Program-made: the position numbers and the translations under genes
The notes under the pieces: generated by a model
The model's input: the letters and a program-made list of their open reading frames with translations, nothing else
What the model was told of the DNA's origin: nothing
Database searches by the model: none
Source of the DNA: an uncultured Prevotella sp.
GTDB lineage: Bacteria; Bacteroidota; Bacteroidia; Bacteroidales; Bacteroidaceae
DNA length: 64,000 nt
NCBI GenBank assembly: GCA_937895845.1
Contig: CALBLK010000006.1
Span: 23,358 to 87,357 of the forward strand
Direction: 5' to 3'
Shown here: positions 21,895 through 29,970 of the stretch, in pieces
How positions within the stretch are numbered: the stretch's first letter is position 1
How the letters are laid out: each line of letters begins with the position of its first letter

Positions 21895-22827
21895 ATGAAC
21901 CTCAGAAGACTACTGCCATTGCTCGTGCTTGCAATGGCACAGCTGACAGCATCGTCACAGACACCGGCAAGCGTGTTCATCACTGCCGGACAATCAAACG
22001 CGGAGGGGCGCGCGTCCTCAAGCGAGAAGCCCGGATACCTGGACAAGGGCTACAAGCACCTCAAGTACGCTTTCCTGCGCCATGTGCAGGATGGCAAGTT
22101 CGGAAAGTACGAGTTCGGAAAGACGTTCGCGTTCTGCGACGTGACAAACTATTTTATCGACAAGGCCTCGAGCAAGGACTTCTATTCCATCAAGTGCACC
22201 TACGGAGGGACCTCTATCACGCCGGGGCAGTACAAGGAGAGCGAAGCGGGCTGGAAGCCCGTGTGGTATGCCGACAGCGCCTGGATTGCCGCGAACAGGG
22301 CATACAACAGCACCGACGGCGGACTGTCGCTGGCACTGTCGCTCACCGACGGCTTCGCAAAATGTGCCAGGGAGACGCTCGCCCGCATCAAAGGGGGCTA
22401 CGATGTGAAAGCAATCATGTGGCACCAGGGCGAGAGCGACTGCAAGAAGGCGGAGGAATACTACAAGAACTTCCGCGACATGATCACCTTCATGCGCGAA
22501 CGGATCTATGCCGTTACGGGCAAGGAGAAAGACAGGACGCTGCCCTTTATCTTCGGCACCGTGCCGCATGGCTCGCGCCTGTACAGCCCCGTCGTCGAGG
22601 CGGCGCAGCTCAAGGTGGCCCGGGAGCTTCCGAATGTCTACCCCATAGACTTGCGCAACGTGCCCCTGAAGAAAGATGTGCTCCACTTCAACGGAGCCGG
22701 CACGGAGTATGTTGGAAAGCTGATGTTCAACAAGCTGGTGGAGCTGGGACTGGTGAAGGCGGCGCCGGTCAGTGTTGACAGTCCGGCGAAGGTCAGCCAA
22801 AAGCCTTCATCTGAACATTCAAGATAA
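21895..22827 (+). CDS. Exported SGNH carbohydrate esterase (sialate O-acetylesterase/CE6-like)
   Basis: A 310-residue protein with a signal peptide (about 1-22, ending TASSQ). The SGNH/GDSL blocks are clear: block I FITAGQSNAEGRA with the nucleophilic Ser, a MWHQGESDC block and the DVLHFNGAG catalytic His near the C-terminus. This matches the sialate O-acetylesterase/acetylxylan esterase domain family. It would remove acetyl groups from plant or host glycans in the periplasm. The ATG at 21895 starts the signal peptide. A GH30 gene follows 33 bases later and is likely co-transcribed. Confidence 0.85.
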   Translation: MNLRRLLPLLVLAMAQLTASSQTPASVFITAGQSNAEGRASSSEKPGYLDKGYKHLKYAFLRHVQDGKFGKYEFGKTFAFCDVTNYFIDKASSKDFYSIKCTYGGTSITPGQYKESEAGWKPVWYADSAWIAANRAYNSTDGGLSLALSLTDGFAKCARETLARIKGGYDVKAIMWHQGESDCKKAEEYYKNFRDMITFMRERIYAVTGKEKDRTLPFIFGTVPHGSRLYSPVVEAAQLKVARELPNVYPIDLRNVPLKKDVLHFNGAGTEYVGKLMFNKLVELGLVKAAPVSVDSPAKVSQKPSSEHSR

Positions 22828-22860
22828 AAAAGCACAGTTTCATACAAAAGCTTTCCACCT

Positions 22861-24417
22861 ATGAAAAGGACAATTTCCATGGTATGCGCTGTGGCATGCC
22901 TGTCAGCCACGGCACAGGAGCGGGCCGTCTTCACTGTAAATCCCGACATCCGGCACCAGCAGATTGACTGCTTCGGCGCGTCTGACGCGTGGAGCATGCG
23001 CTTCATAGGCGAGATGCCCGGACAGGCACAGGACAACGTTGCCAAGCTGCTGTTCAGCCCGGCAACCGACGACAAGGGCAACCCCGAGGGCATCGCGCTG
23101 AGCATCTGGCGCTTCAACATCGGGGCGGGAAGTGTGGAGCAGGGCGACAGCAGCCGCATCAGCCACGGCACGCGGACCGAGTGCTTTCTGAATGCCGACG
23201 GCAGCTACGACTGGACCAAGCAGGCCGGACAGCGCAGGTTTCTGAAGCGTGCCAAGGACTACGGCGTCCCCTACCTGCTGGGGTTCTTGAACTCGCCGCC
23301 GGTGTTCCACACAAAGAACGGTCTTGCGACAAATACCGGGCGGGGCGGCACACTGAACCTGAAAGAGGACAGATACGGTGACTTCGCCCGCTTTATGGCC
23401 GGGGTCATCGCCGGCCTGAAGGAGCACGACAACGTAGCGATTGACTACATCTCCCCGGTAAACGAGCCAGACGGGCACTGGAACTGGCAAGGCCCCAAGC
23501 AGGAGGGCAGCCCGGCAACGAAGTATGAAATAGCCCGGCTCGCACGCGTTCTTGACAGAGCGCTGAAGTCACGCGGGGTCACCACGCGCATCATCATCCC
23601 GGAATCGTCGGACTACCGCTGCATGATGGCAACGCACATGACCGGCCCCGAGCGCGGGTACCAGATCCAGTCCTTTTTCTCGCCTGACAGCGCCGGCACC
23701 TATGTCGGCGACCTTGAGCGGCTCCCGCACCTCATGGCAGGGCACAGCTACTGGACAACCACGCCGGTGAGCTATATGAAGGAATGCCGGAAGGCGCTGC
23801 GCGACACGCTGCGCAAGTATGGCGTGGGCTTCTGGCAGAGCGAGGTGTGCATCATGGGCAATGACGAAGAGATTGGCGGTGGCGGCGGATATGACCGCAC
23901 GATGAAGACAGCGCTCTATGTGGCAAGGGTGATGCACCACGACCTGGTGTTCGCCAACGCCCGCAGCTGGCAGTGGTGGAGGGCAGTCGGCGGCAATTAC
24001 AAGGATGGCCTGCTGTTCCAGTACAGGCAGCCGGGCGCAGCCGCCGACACCATTGTTGACTCCAAGCTGCTGTGGTCGTTCGGCAATTACAGCCGCTTTG
24101 TCCGCCCGGGAGCCGTGCGCCTCAACGTGTGCCGCGGCAAGTCAACCGACCCTGACAGTGCGACAGACCCCTACGGGCTGATGTGCTCGGCTTTCCGCAA
24201 CGAGGACGGCAGCAACGTTATCGTTGTGATCAACTATGGGGAAACGGAGCAGACAATGGACATTGAAGGCTTGGGCACCGCTTCGCTTCCCTGGAGGATG
24301 TACCGCACGTCAGACAGTCCCGCCGAATCGCTCGCCTTTGTAGGCAAGCGGAAAAGCCTGAAGTCGGTCACCCTCCCCAGGCGTTCGATAACGACCTTCG
24401 TAAGCCACAGCATATAG
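22861..24417 (+). CDS. Glycoside hydrolase family 30 protein
   Basis: A 518-residue exported enzyme (signal peptide 1-18). The (beta/alpha)8 barrel occupies about 35-410 and a beta-sandwich side domain the rest. The acid/base Glu is in ISPVNEPDGHWNW (about residue 202) and the nucleophile Glu in GFWQSEVCIMG (about 325). The N-terminal QQIDCFGASDAW is typical of GH30. Candidate activities within the family are endo-beta-1,6-galactanase, xylanase or glucosidase; the overall pattern resembles the galactanase-type members but this is not certain. It forms a two-gene unit with the esterase; no susC/susD genes are near. Confidence 0.85.
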   Translation: MKRTISMVCAVACLSATAQERAVFTVNPDIRHQQIDCFGASDAWSMRFIGEMPGQAQDNVAKLLFSPATDDKGNPEGIALSIWRFNIGAGSVEQGDSSRISHGTRTECFLNADGSYDWTKQAGQRRFLKRAKDYGVPYLLGFLNSPPVFHTKNGLATNTGRGGTLNLKEDRYGDFARFMAGVIAGLKEHDNVAIDYISPVNEPDGHWNWQGPKQEGSPATKYEIARLARVLDRALKSRGVTTRIIIPESSDYRCMMATHMTGPERGYQIQSFFSPDSAGTYVGDLERLPHLMAGHSYWTTTPVSYMKECRKALRDTLRKYGVGFWQSEVCIMGNDEEIGGGGGYDRTMKTALYVARVMHHDLVFANARSWQWWRAVGGNYKDGLLFQYRQPGAAADTIVDSKLLWSFGNYSRFVRPGAVRLNVCRGKSTDPDSATDPYGLMCSAFRNEDGSNVIVVINYGETEQTMDIEGLGTASLPWRMYRTSDSPAESLAFVGKRKSLKSVTLPRRSITTFVSHSI

Positions 24418-24423
24418 AGTCAG

Positions 24424-24500
24424 CGGCCTTGCCCCGCCAGGCTGAAGAGCTGGCTGGCCGGTTGGCCGGGGTTGCTCTCACGCCTGGCGGGGCAAGGCCG
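24424..24500. terminator. 18-bp perfect inverted repeat between convergent genes
   Basis: CGGCCTTGCCCCGCCAGG at 24424-24441 and its exact complement at 24483-24500, enclosing 41 bases that themselves contain a CTGGCTGGCCGGTTGGCCGG hairpin. It lies between the GH30 stop and the trpS stop, so it most likely acts as a bidirectional terminator, though there is no T run. Confidence 0.6.
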
Positions 24501-24540
24501 TCATGCCTCCCCGCCACTTCTGCTTGCGGCGCCGCCTAAG

Positions 24541-25629
24541 TCACGGCTTCCTGAACTTTTCCGCCTGGCTCTTGATCAGCTCAGCGTCATCGAAATAGTC
24601 GATGCGCATGGCGTGGCGCACCTCGGCCATGGTCCGGGCTGCGGTCTCGCGCGCCTTTTCTGTGCCCTTGCGCAGAATGTTGTAGATTTCGGGAATGTCC
24701 TGCTCGAACTCATGGCGGCGCTGGCGCATAGGCTCAAGCAGGTTGTTGAGAATGGTGTTGAGAAACTTCTTGCAGGTGCCGTCGCCAATGCCCCCGCGCA
24801 CATAGTGCTCCTTGAGGTCGTCAAGGTTCCTGAACTCTGGCCAGAAGTTGGCAAAGTCCTCGTCGGTGCCAAAGGCCTCCAGATAGGTGAACACGGCGTT
24901 GCCCTCAAGGTTTCCGGGCTCGTCCATGCTCATGCGCGGCGCGCCGTTCGACATTTTCTTCACCTTTTTCCACACCTCGGCTGCCGAGTCGCTCAGGTAG
25001 ATGCAGTTGCCCAGGCTCTTGCTCATCTTCTCCTTGCCGTCGGTTCCGGGCAGCCGGCGCGCCGTGGCGTTGTCGGGCAGCATGATTTCGGGTTCCACCA
25101 GCACCGGGCTGTACACCTGGTTGAAGCGGCGCACCAGCTCGCGCGTCACCTCGAGCATGGGCTCCTGGTCTTCGCCGGCGGGCACCGTGGTGGCCTTGAA
25201 CAGGGTGATGTCGGCCGCCTGGCTCACGGGATAGCAGAAGAAGCCGAGGGGGATGTTGGCCTCGAAGTTGCGCATCTTGATTTCGGTCTTCACCGTGGGG
25301 TTGCGCTGCACGCGCGACACGGTGATGAGGTTCATCAGGTAGGTGGTGAGCTCGGCAAGCTCGGGAATCTGGCTCTGCACAAATATGGTGCAGCGTTCGG
25401 GGTCAAGCCCGGCCGACAGGTAGTCGAGCGCCACCTCTACCAGGTTCTGCCTGATTTTCTCGGGGTTGTCGGCGTTGTCGGTCAGCGCCTGCACATCGGC
25501 CATAAAGACAAACATCTTGTCGTAGTCGCCCTCGTTCTGCAGCTGCACGCGGCGGCGCAACGAGCCCACATAGTGGCCCAGGTGCAGCTTTCCGGTGGGG
25601 CGGTCACCGGTAAGAATAACTTTTCCCAT
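24541..25629 (-). CDS. trpS: Tryptophanyl-tRNA synthetase
   Basis: A 362-residue class I synthetase that charges tRNA-Trp. The HIGH motif is KLHLGHYVGSL after GDRPTG, and the KMSKS motif is present as KEKMSKSLGN near residue 200. The MADVQALTDN and GEDQEPMLEVTRE stretches form the amino acid and adenylate pockets. Somewhat longer than the bacterial norm of about 330. A minus-strand TATTTTTG element (25729-25722) lies about 90 bases upstream. Confidence 0.96.
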   Translation of the reverse strand: MGKVILTGDRPTGKLHLGHYVGSLRRRVQLQNEGDYDKMFVFMADVQALTDNADNPEKIRQNLVEVALDYLSAGLDPERCTIFVQSQIPELAELTTYLMNLITVSRVQRNPTVKTEIKMRNFEANIPLGFFCYPVSQAADITLFKATTVPAGEDQEPMLEVTRELVRRFNQVYSPVLVEPEIMLPDNATARRLPGTDGKEKMSKSLGNCIYLSDSAAEVWKKVKKMSNGAPRMSMDEPGNLEGNAVFTYLEAFGTDEDFANFWPEFRNLDDLKEHYVRGGIGDGTCKKFLNTILNNLLEPMRQRRHEFEQDIPEIYNILRKGTEKARETAARTMAEVRHAMRIDYFDDAELIKSQAEKFRKP

Positions 25630-25771
25630 GCTTCTCTATCTCTTGTTTCTTGTGATGCAATCTGTTGGGGTCAGAGGTCCGGACGGTTGTCTGCTGCCGT
25701 CCGGGCGGCCCGTTTGAATTGCAAAAATACACAAATTCCACGAAACAGGGGGCATGATGCCGGGTTTTTGT

Positions 25772-25779
25772 TACTTTTG
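25772..25779 (+). promoter_or_regulatory. -7 promoter element of the GH140-like gene
   Basis: TACTTTTG, 26 bases before the ATG; no TTTG at the expected distance upstream. Confidence 0.5.
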
Positions 25780-25805
25780 CAAACAAAGGACAAAACAGAC
25801 AAAAC

Positions 25806-27212
25806 ATGAGACACTTCCTCTACATTCTCGCTCTTTCCCTCACCCTGTCGCTGCCGGCCTTGGCCGCCGGCAGCCCGTGGGACAACGGCGACCTGCGCGT
25901 GTCGGCCAACGGCCGCTTTCTCCAGTTTGCCAACGGCAAGCCGTTCTTCTGGCTGGCCGACACGGGCTGGCTGCTGCCCGAGCGGCTCAACCGCGACGAG
26001 GCGGAGCACTACCTCGCCTCGCTCGGGCGGGCCGGCTACAACGTGGTGCAGGTGCAGGTCATCAACGCCATCCCCTCGTTCAATGCCTACGGACAGATGG
26101 CCCTTGACCGGGGGTTTGACTTCAGCCAGGCCGACAGGCCGGGGGTCTACGGCTACTGGAACCACATGGACTACATCGTCGACCGCGCGGCGGCCCACGG
26201 CATCTACGTGGCCATGGTGTGCATCTGGGGCGGAATGGTGAAGCGCGGCGACATGAACGCCACCCAGGCCAGGGCCTACGGCTCGTTCCTGGCGCGGCGC
26301 TACGGCCGGCGGCCGAACATCGTGTGGGTGATGGGCGGCGACATCCGGGGTGACATCCACCCCGAGGTGTGGGAGGCGCTGGCCACCACCATCAAGGCCG
26401 CCGACCGCCGTCACCTGATGACGTTCCACCCCCGCGGCCGCCACACGTCGGCCCAGTGGTTTAACAGCAGCGAGTGGCTCGACTTCAACATGTTCCAGAG
26501 CGGGCACCGCCGCTACAACCAGCGCATGGGCGACAAGCACTACCCCATCGCCGAGGGCACGGAGGAGGACAACTGGATGTACGTTGACTCGGCCTGGAGC
26601 CACCGCCCCGTCAAGCCTGTGCTCGACGGGGAGCCGAGCTACGAGGGCATTCCGCAGGGGCTGCACAGCGGCAGCGAGCCGCGCTGGACGGCGGCGGACT
26701 GCCGCCGCTACGCCTACTGGGCTGTGTTTGCCGGAGCCTGCGGCCACACCTACGGCAACAGCGCCATCATGCAGATGGCCAAGCCGGGCACCGAGGGGGC
26801 CTATTCGGCCGACCCCGTGGCCAAGCCCTGGTATGTGGCACTGGGCGACCCCGGCTTCCGGCAGATGCAATACCTCAAGCGGCTGATGCTGGCCCTGCCC
26901 TACTTTGAGCGCGTGCCCGACCAGCGTGCCATCCTGAACAACGGCACGCGCTACGACCGCCTTGCCGCCACGCGCGGCAAGAGCTACCTGCTGGTGTACA
27001 ACCACACGGGGCGCGACATGACCGTCGACCTCACCCGCATCAGCGGGGCGCGCAAGCGCGTGTGGTGGATGGACCCCACCGACGGGCACATCACGTTCCT
27101 GGGCACCTTTGACAGCCGTGTCACCACGTTCCGCTACCACGCCCGGGCGACTGGCGTTGCCGACGGGGTGCTCATTGCCGCAGACGAAAAGATGCCACTC
27201 AGCCTTGAGTGA
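25806..27212 (+). CDS. GH140-like (DUF4038) glycoside hydrolase, possible apiosidase
   Basis: A 468-residue exported protein (signal peptide about 1-21, ending LPALAAG). Residues about 30-360 match the DUF4038/GH140 barrel: GKPFFWLADTGWLLPERLNRDEAEHYL-type start, GYNVVQVQVIN, NIVWVMGGDIRGD and KPVLDGEPSYEGIP carry the likely catalytic Asp/Glu residues. The C-terminal 100 residues, with RVWWMDPTDG and FLGTF, are the small beta domain often called putative collagen-binding. Characterised GH140 enzymes release apiose-linked chains from rhamnogalacturonan II. It stands alone here. Confidence 0.8.
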   Translation: MRHFLYILALSLTLSLPALAAGSPWDNGDLRVSANGRFLQFANGKPFFWLADTGWLLPERLNRDEAEHYLASLGRAGYNVVQVQVINAIPSFNAYGQMALDRGFDFSQADRPGVYGYWNHMDYIVDRAAAHGIYVAMVCIWGGMVKRGDMNATQARAYGSFLARRYGRRPNIVWVMGGDIRGDIHPEVWEALATTIKAADRRHLMTFHPRGRHTSAQWFNSSEWLDFNMFQSGHRRYNQRMGDKHYPIAEGTEEDNWMYVDSAWSHRPVKPVLDGEPSYEGIPQGLHSGSEPRWTAADCRRYAYWAVFAGACGHTYGNSAIMQMAKPGTEGAYSADPVAKPWYVALGDPGFRQMQYLKRLMLALPYFERVPDQRAILNNGTRYDRLAATRGKSYLLVYNHTGRDMTVDLTRISGARKRVWWMDPTDGHITFLGTFDSRVTTFRYHARATGVADGVLIAADEKMPLSLE

Positions 27213-27338
27213 CACCTCGCGCGGGGACTGCCCTTGCAGTCCGGGGCCGGCGTAACAGGTCCGGTCTCATGCTTGACCCATGTTGTCGCCTGTCCCGGCC
27301 TGACGGCCGGTCCGGGCCAAAGCGTGCCGGCTGGACAC

Positions 27339-27370
27339 AAAAAATGGAGCGGGCCGTGGGCCCGCTCCAT
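27339..27370 (-). terminator. Intrinsic terminator of pnp
   Basis: A 12-bp stem (27344-27355 with 27359-27370) with a three-base loop; on the minus strand it is followed by six T. It lies 27 bases beyond the pnp stop codon. Confidence 0.9.
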
Positions 27371-27396
27371 TCCTATCGTTTGATTTCTTCTCAGTC

Positions 27397-29712
27397 TTAG
27401 AAGTCCATGTGGTCAAGAGAGTCATTGAAGTCCTTTGGCTCGTGGTGCTCCTCGTGGTGCTCCTCCTGCTCGGGGCGCGGACGGCGTTCGCCACGCTCCG
27501 GACGGGGACGGCGGTCACCGCGCTCGGGACGCTGGCGGCGGTCACCGCGCTCGCGGCGTGCGGGACGCTCCACGTAGTCGGCCGGCTTCTCCAGCAGCAC
27601 GCGGTGCGAGAGCTTGTACTTGCCCGTCTTCGGGTCAATCTCAAGGAGCTTCACCTTGATCTTGTCGCCCTCCTTGATACCGGCCTCCTCGACCGTCTCC
27701 AGGCGCTTCCAGTCAATCTCGGAGATGTGGAGCAGGCCGTCCTTGCCGGGGAGAATCTCAACAAAGCAGCCGTAGGGCATGATGGATCGAACGGTACCCT
27801 CGTAGACCTCGCCCACTTCGGGGATGGCCACGATGGCGCGTATCTTGGCCAGGGCGGCGTCAATGCTGTCCTTGTTGGGCGCACTCACCTGGACCTTGCC
27901 CACGCCGTCAATCTCGTCAATGGTGATCGTGGCACCCGTGTCCTCCTGCATCTGCTGGATAATCTTGCCTCCGGGGCCAATCACGGCGCCGATAAACTCC
28001 TTCGGTATCTCTATCTGGACGATGCGGGGCACCTGCGGCTTCATCTCGGCGCGCGGTGCGGCGATGGTGTCGGTCAGCTTCGACAGGATGTACTCGCGGC
28101 CGGCCTTGGCCTGCATCAGCGCCTTCTCCAGAATCTCGAAGCTCAGTCCGTCACACTTGATGTCCATCTGGGTGGCGGTCAGTCCGTCTTTCGTTCCCGT
28201 GGTCTTGAAGTCCATGTCGCCCAAGTGGTCCTCGTCACCGAGGATGTCGCTCAGCACGGCATACTTCTCCTCGCCGGGGTTCTTGATGAGTCCCATGGCG
28301 ATGCCGCTCACGGGCTTCTTCATGGGCACGCCGGCATCCATCAGCGCCAGTGTCCCGGCACAGACGGTGGCCATCGACGACGAGCCGTTGCTCTCCAGGA
28401 TCTGCGAAACGAGGCGCACGGTGTAGGGGAAGTCCTCGGGAATCTGCCCCTTCAGTCCGCGCCAGGCCAGGTGACCGTGGCCAATCTCGCGGCGTCCCAC
28501 GCCGCGCTGCGCCTTGGCCTCGCCCGTACAGAACGGCGGGAAGTTGTAGTGGAGCAGGAAGCGCATGTAGCTCTTGTCGAGCACATCGTCAACCATCTTC
28601 TCGTCGAGCTTGGTGCCGAGGGTGCAGGTTGACAGGCTCTGGGTCTCGCCGCGGGTGAAGATGGCGCTTCCGTGAGGCATGGGCAGCGGTGACACCTCGC
28701 ACCAGATGGGGCGTATCTCGTCACACTTGCGTCCGTCAAGGCGCACGCCCTCGTCCAGGATGCAGCGGCGCATGGCGTCGCGCATCACGTCGTGGTAGTA
28801 GCGGTCCATCATTGCGTCCTTCTCCTCCAGCTCGTCCTCGGACAGGTCGGCGTGGGCGGCGTGGTACTTCTCCTTGAAGTCGCTCAGAATCTTGTCGAAG
28901 GCGTCCTGGCGTGCCTGCTTCTCCAGCGCCTGCTTGGTCACGTCGTAGGCGGGCTGGTAAAGCTCCTTGTTCATCTGCGCGCGCAGGTCCTCGTCGTTCA
29001 CCTCGTGGTCATACTCGCGCTTCACGTCAGTGCCCAGCTCCTTGGACAGCTCGGCCTGCAGCTCGCACATGGGCTTGATGGCCTCCATGGCGGCCTTGAG
29101 GGCGCCAATCATGTCCTGTTCGGACACCTCTTTCATCTCGCCCTCCACCATCATGATGTTCTCGGCAGAGGCGCCCACCATGATGTCCATGTCGGCGTCG
29201 GCCATCTGCTGGAAGGTGGGGTTGATGACATACTGCCCGCCGATGCGCGCTACGCGCACCTCGCTGATGGGGCACTCGAAAGGAATATCTGAGCAGGCGA
29301 GCGCGGCGGAGGCTGCGAAGCCGGCCAGCGCATCGGGCTGGTCAACACCGTCGGCTGAGAGCAGCATGATGTTGACATACACTTCGGCATGATAGTTCGA
29401 CGGGAAAAGCGGGCGGAGCACACGGTCTACCAGTCGCGAGGTGAGAATCTCGTTGTCTCCGGGCTTGCCTTCGCGCTTGGTGAACCCGCCGGGGAACCGG
29501 CCGGCAGCTGAGTACTGCTCTCTGTAGTCTACCTGCAAAGGCATGAAATCTGTTCCGGGAACTGCATCTTTCGCGGCACAAACAGTAGCGAGCAGTACGG
29601 TGTTGCCCATGCGGAGCACCACGCTTCCGTCGGCCTGCTTTGCCACCTTCCCGGTTTCAATGGTGATGGTCCTCCCATCAGCCAGTTGAATCGTTTTTGT
29701 AATTACGTTCAT
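27397..29712 (-). CDS. pnp: Polyribonucleotide nucleotidyltransferase (PNPase)
   Basis: A 771-residue 3'-5' phosphorolytic exoribonuclease of RNA turnover. Two RNase PH domains are seen (first beginning GRTITIETGKVAKQADGS, second with GSAIFTRGETQSL and DFKTTGTKDGLTATQMDIK), then KH (EFIGAVIGPGGKIIQQMQ) and S1 (GEVYEGTVRSIMPYGCFVEI). The last 55 residues form a charged tail with repeated RRERGDRR/RPERGERRPRP units and a His/Glu patch, a feature of RNA-binding disordered tails. The ATG at 29712 matches the family N-terminus (MNVITKTIQLADG); the open frame upstream is not conserved-looking. Confidence 0.97.
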   Translation of the reverse strand: MNVITKTIQLADGRTITIETGKVAKQADGSVVLRMGNTVLLATVCAAKDAVPGTDFMPLQVDYREQYSAAGRFPGGFTKREGKPGDNEILTSRLVDRVLRPLFPSNYHAEVYVNIMLLSADGVDQPDALAGFAASAALACSDIPFECPISEVRVARIGGQYVINPTFQQMADADMDIMVGASAENIMMVEGEMKEVSEQDMIGALKAAMEAIKPMCELQAELSKELGTDVKREYDHEVNDEDLRAQMNKELYQPAYDVTKQALEKQARQDAFDKILSDFKEKYHAAHADLSEDELEEKDAMMDRYYHDVMRDAMRRCILDEGVRLDGRKCDEIRPIWCEVSPLPMPHGSAIFTRGETQSLSTCTLGTKLDEKMVDDVLDKSYMRFLLHYNFPPFCTGEAKAQRGVGRREIGHGHLAWRGLKGQIPEDFPYTVRLVSQILESNGSSSMATVCAGTLALMDAGVPMKKPVSGIAMGLIKNPGEEKYAVLSDILGDEDHLGDMDFKTTGTKDGLTATQMDIKCDGLSFEILEKALMQAKAGREYILSKLTDTIAAPRAEMKPQVPRIVQIEIPKEFIGAVIGPGGKIIQQMQEDTGATITIDEIDGVGKVQVSAPNKDSIDAALAKIRAIVAIPEVGEVYEGTVRSIMPYGCFVEILPGKDGLLHISEIDWKRLETVEEAGIKEGDKIKVKLLEIDPKTGKYKLSHRVLLEKPADYVERPARRERGDRRQRPERGDRRPRPERGERRPRPEQEEHHEEHHEPKDFNDSLDHMDF

Positions 29713-29746
29713 CTTAAAATTAAAACATCTGTGAATAAATATCGTA

Positions 29747-29754
29747 CAAAGATA
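29747..29754 (-). promoter_or_regulatory. -7 promoter element of pnp
   Basis: Minus-strand TATCTTTG, 35 bases before the pnp ATG; the -33 box is not clear. Confidence 0.5.
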
Positions 29755-29900
29755 CGCAAAAGCGGCGGAACAGGCGAACAAACCGACAAAAGTTTGCTTT
29801 TTTTATGATTAAGCCCGAGTCGGCCATCAGACCGGGATGGGCAATCTGGCGGGCTTGCTTGCTGCCCTCCTGCCCCCGGTCACTGCTTTTGCCATACGTT

Positions 29901-29944
29901 CCGGGGCGGCCTGGCACTGCGCTTGCAGTGCCAGGCCGCCCCGG
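29901..29944 (-). terminator. Perfect 20-bp hairpin after the LruC gene
   Basis: CCGGGGCGGCCTGGCACTGC at 29901-29920 and its exact complement at 29925-29944 with a four-base loop, 27 bases beyond the stop codon of the LruC gene. No T run follows on either strand. Confidence 0.6.
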
Positions 29945-29970
29945 TATGTCATTTCTGTCCGCGGGCAGCC

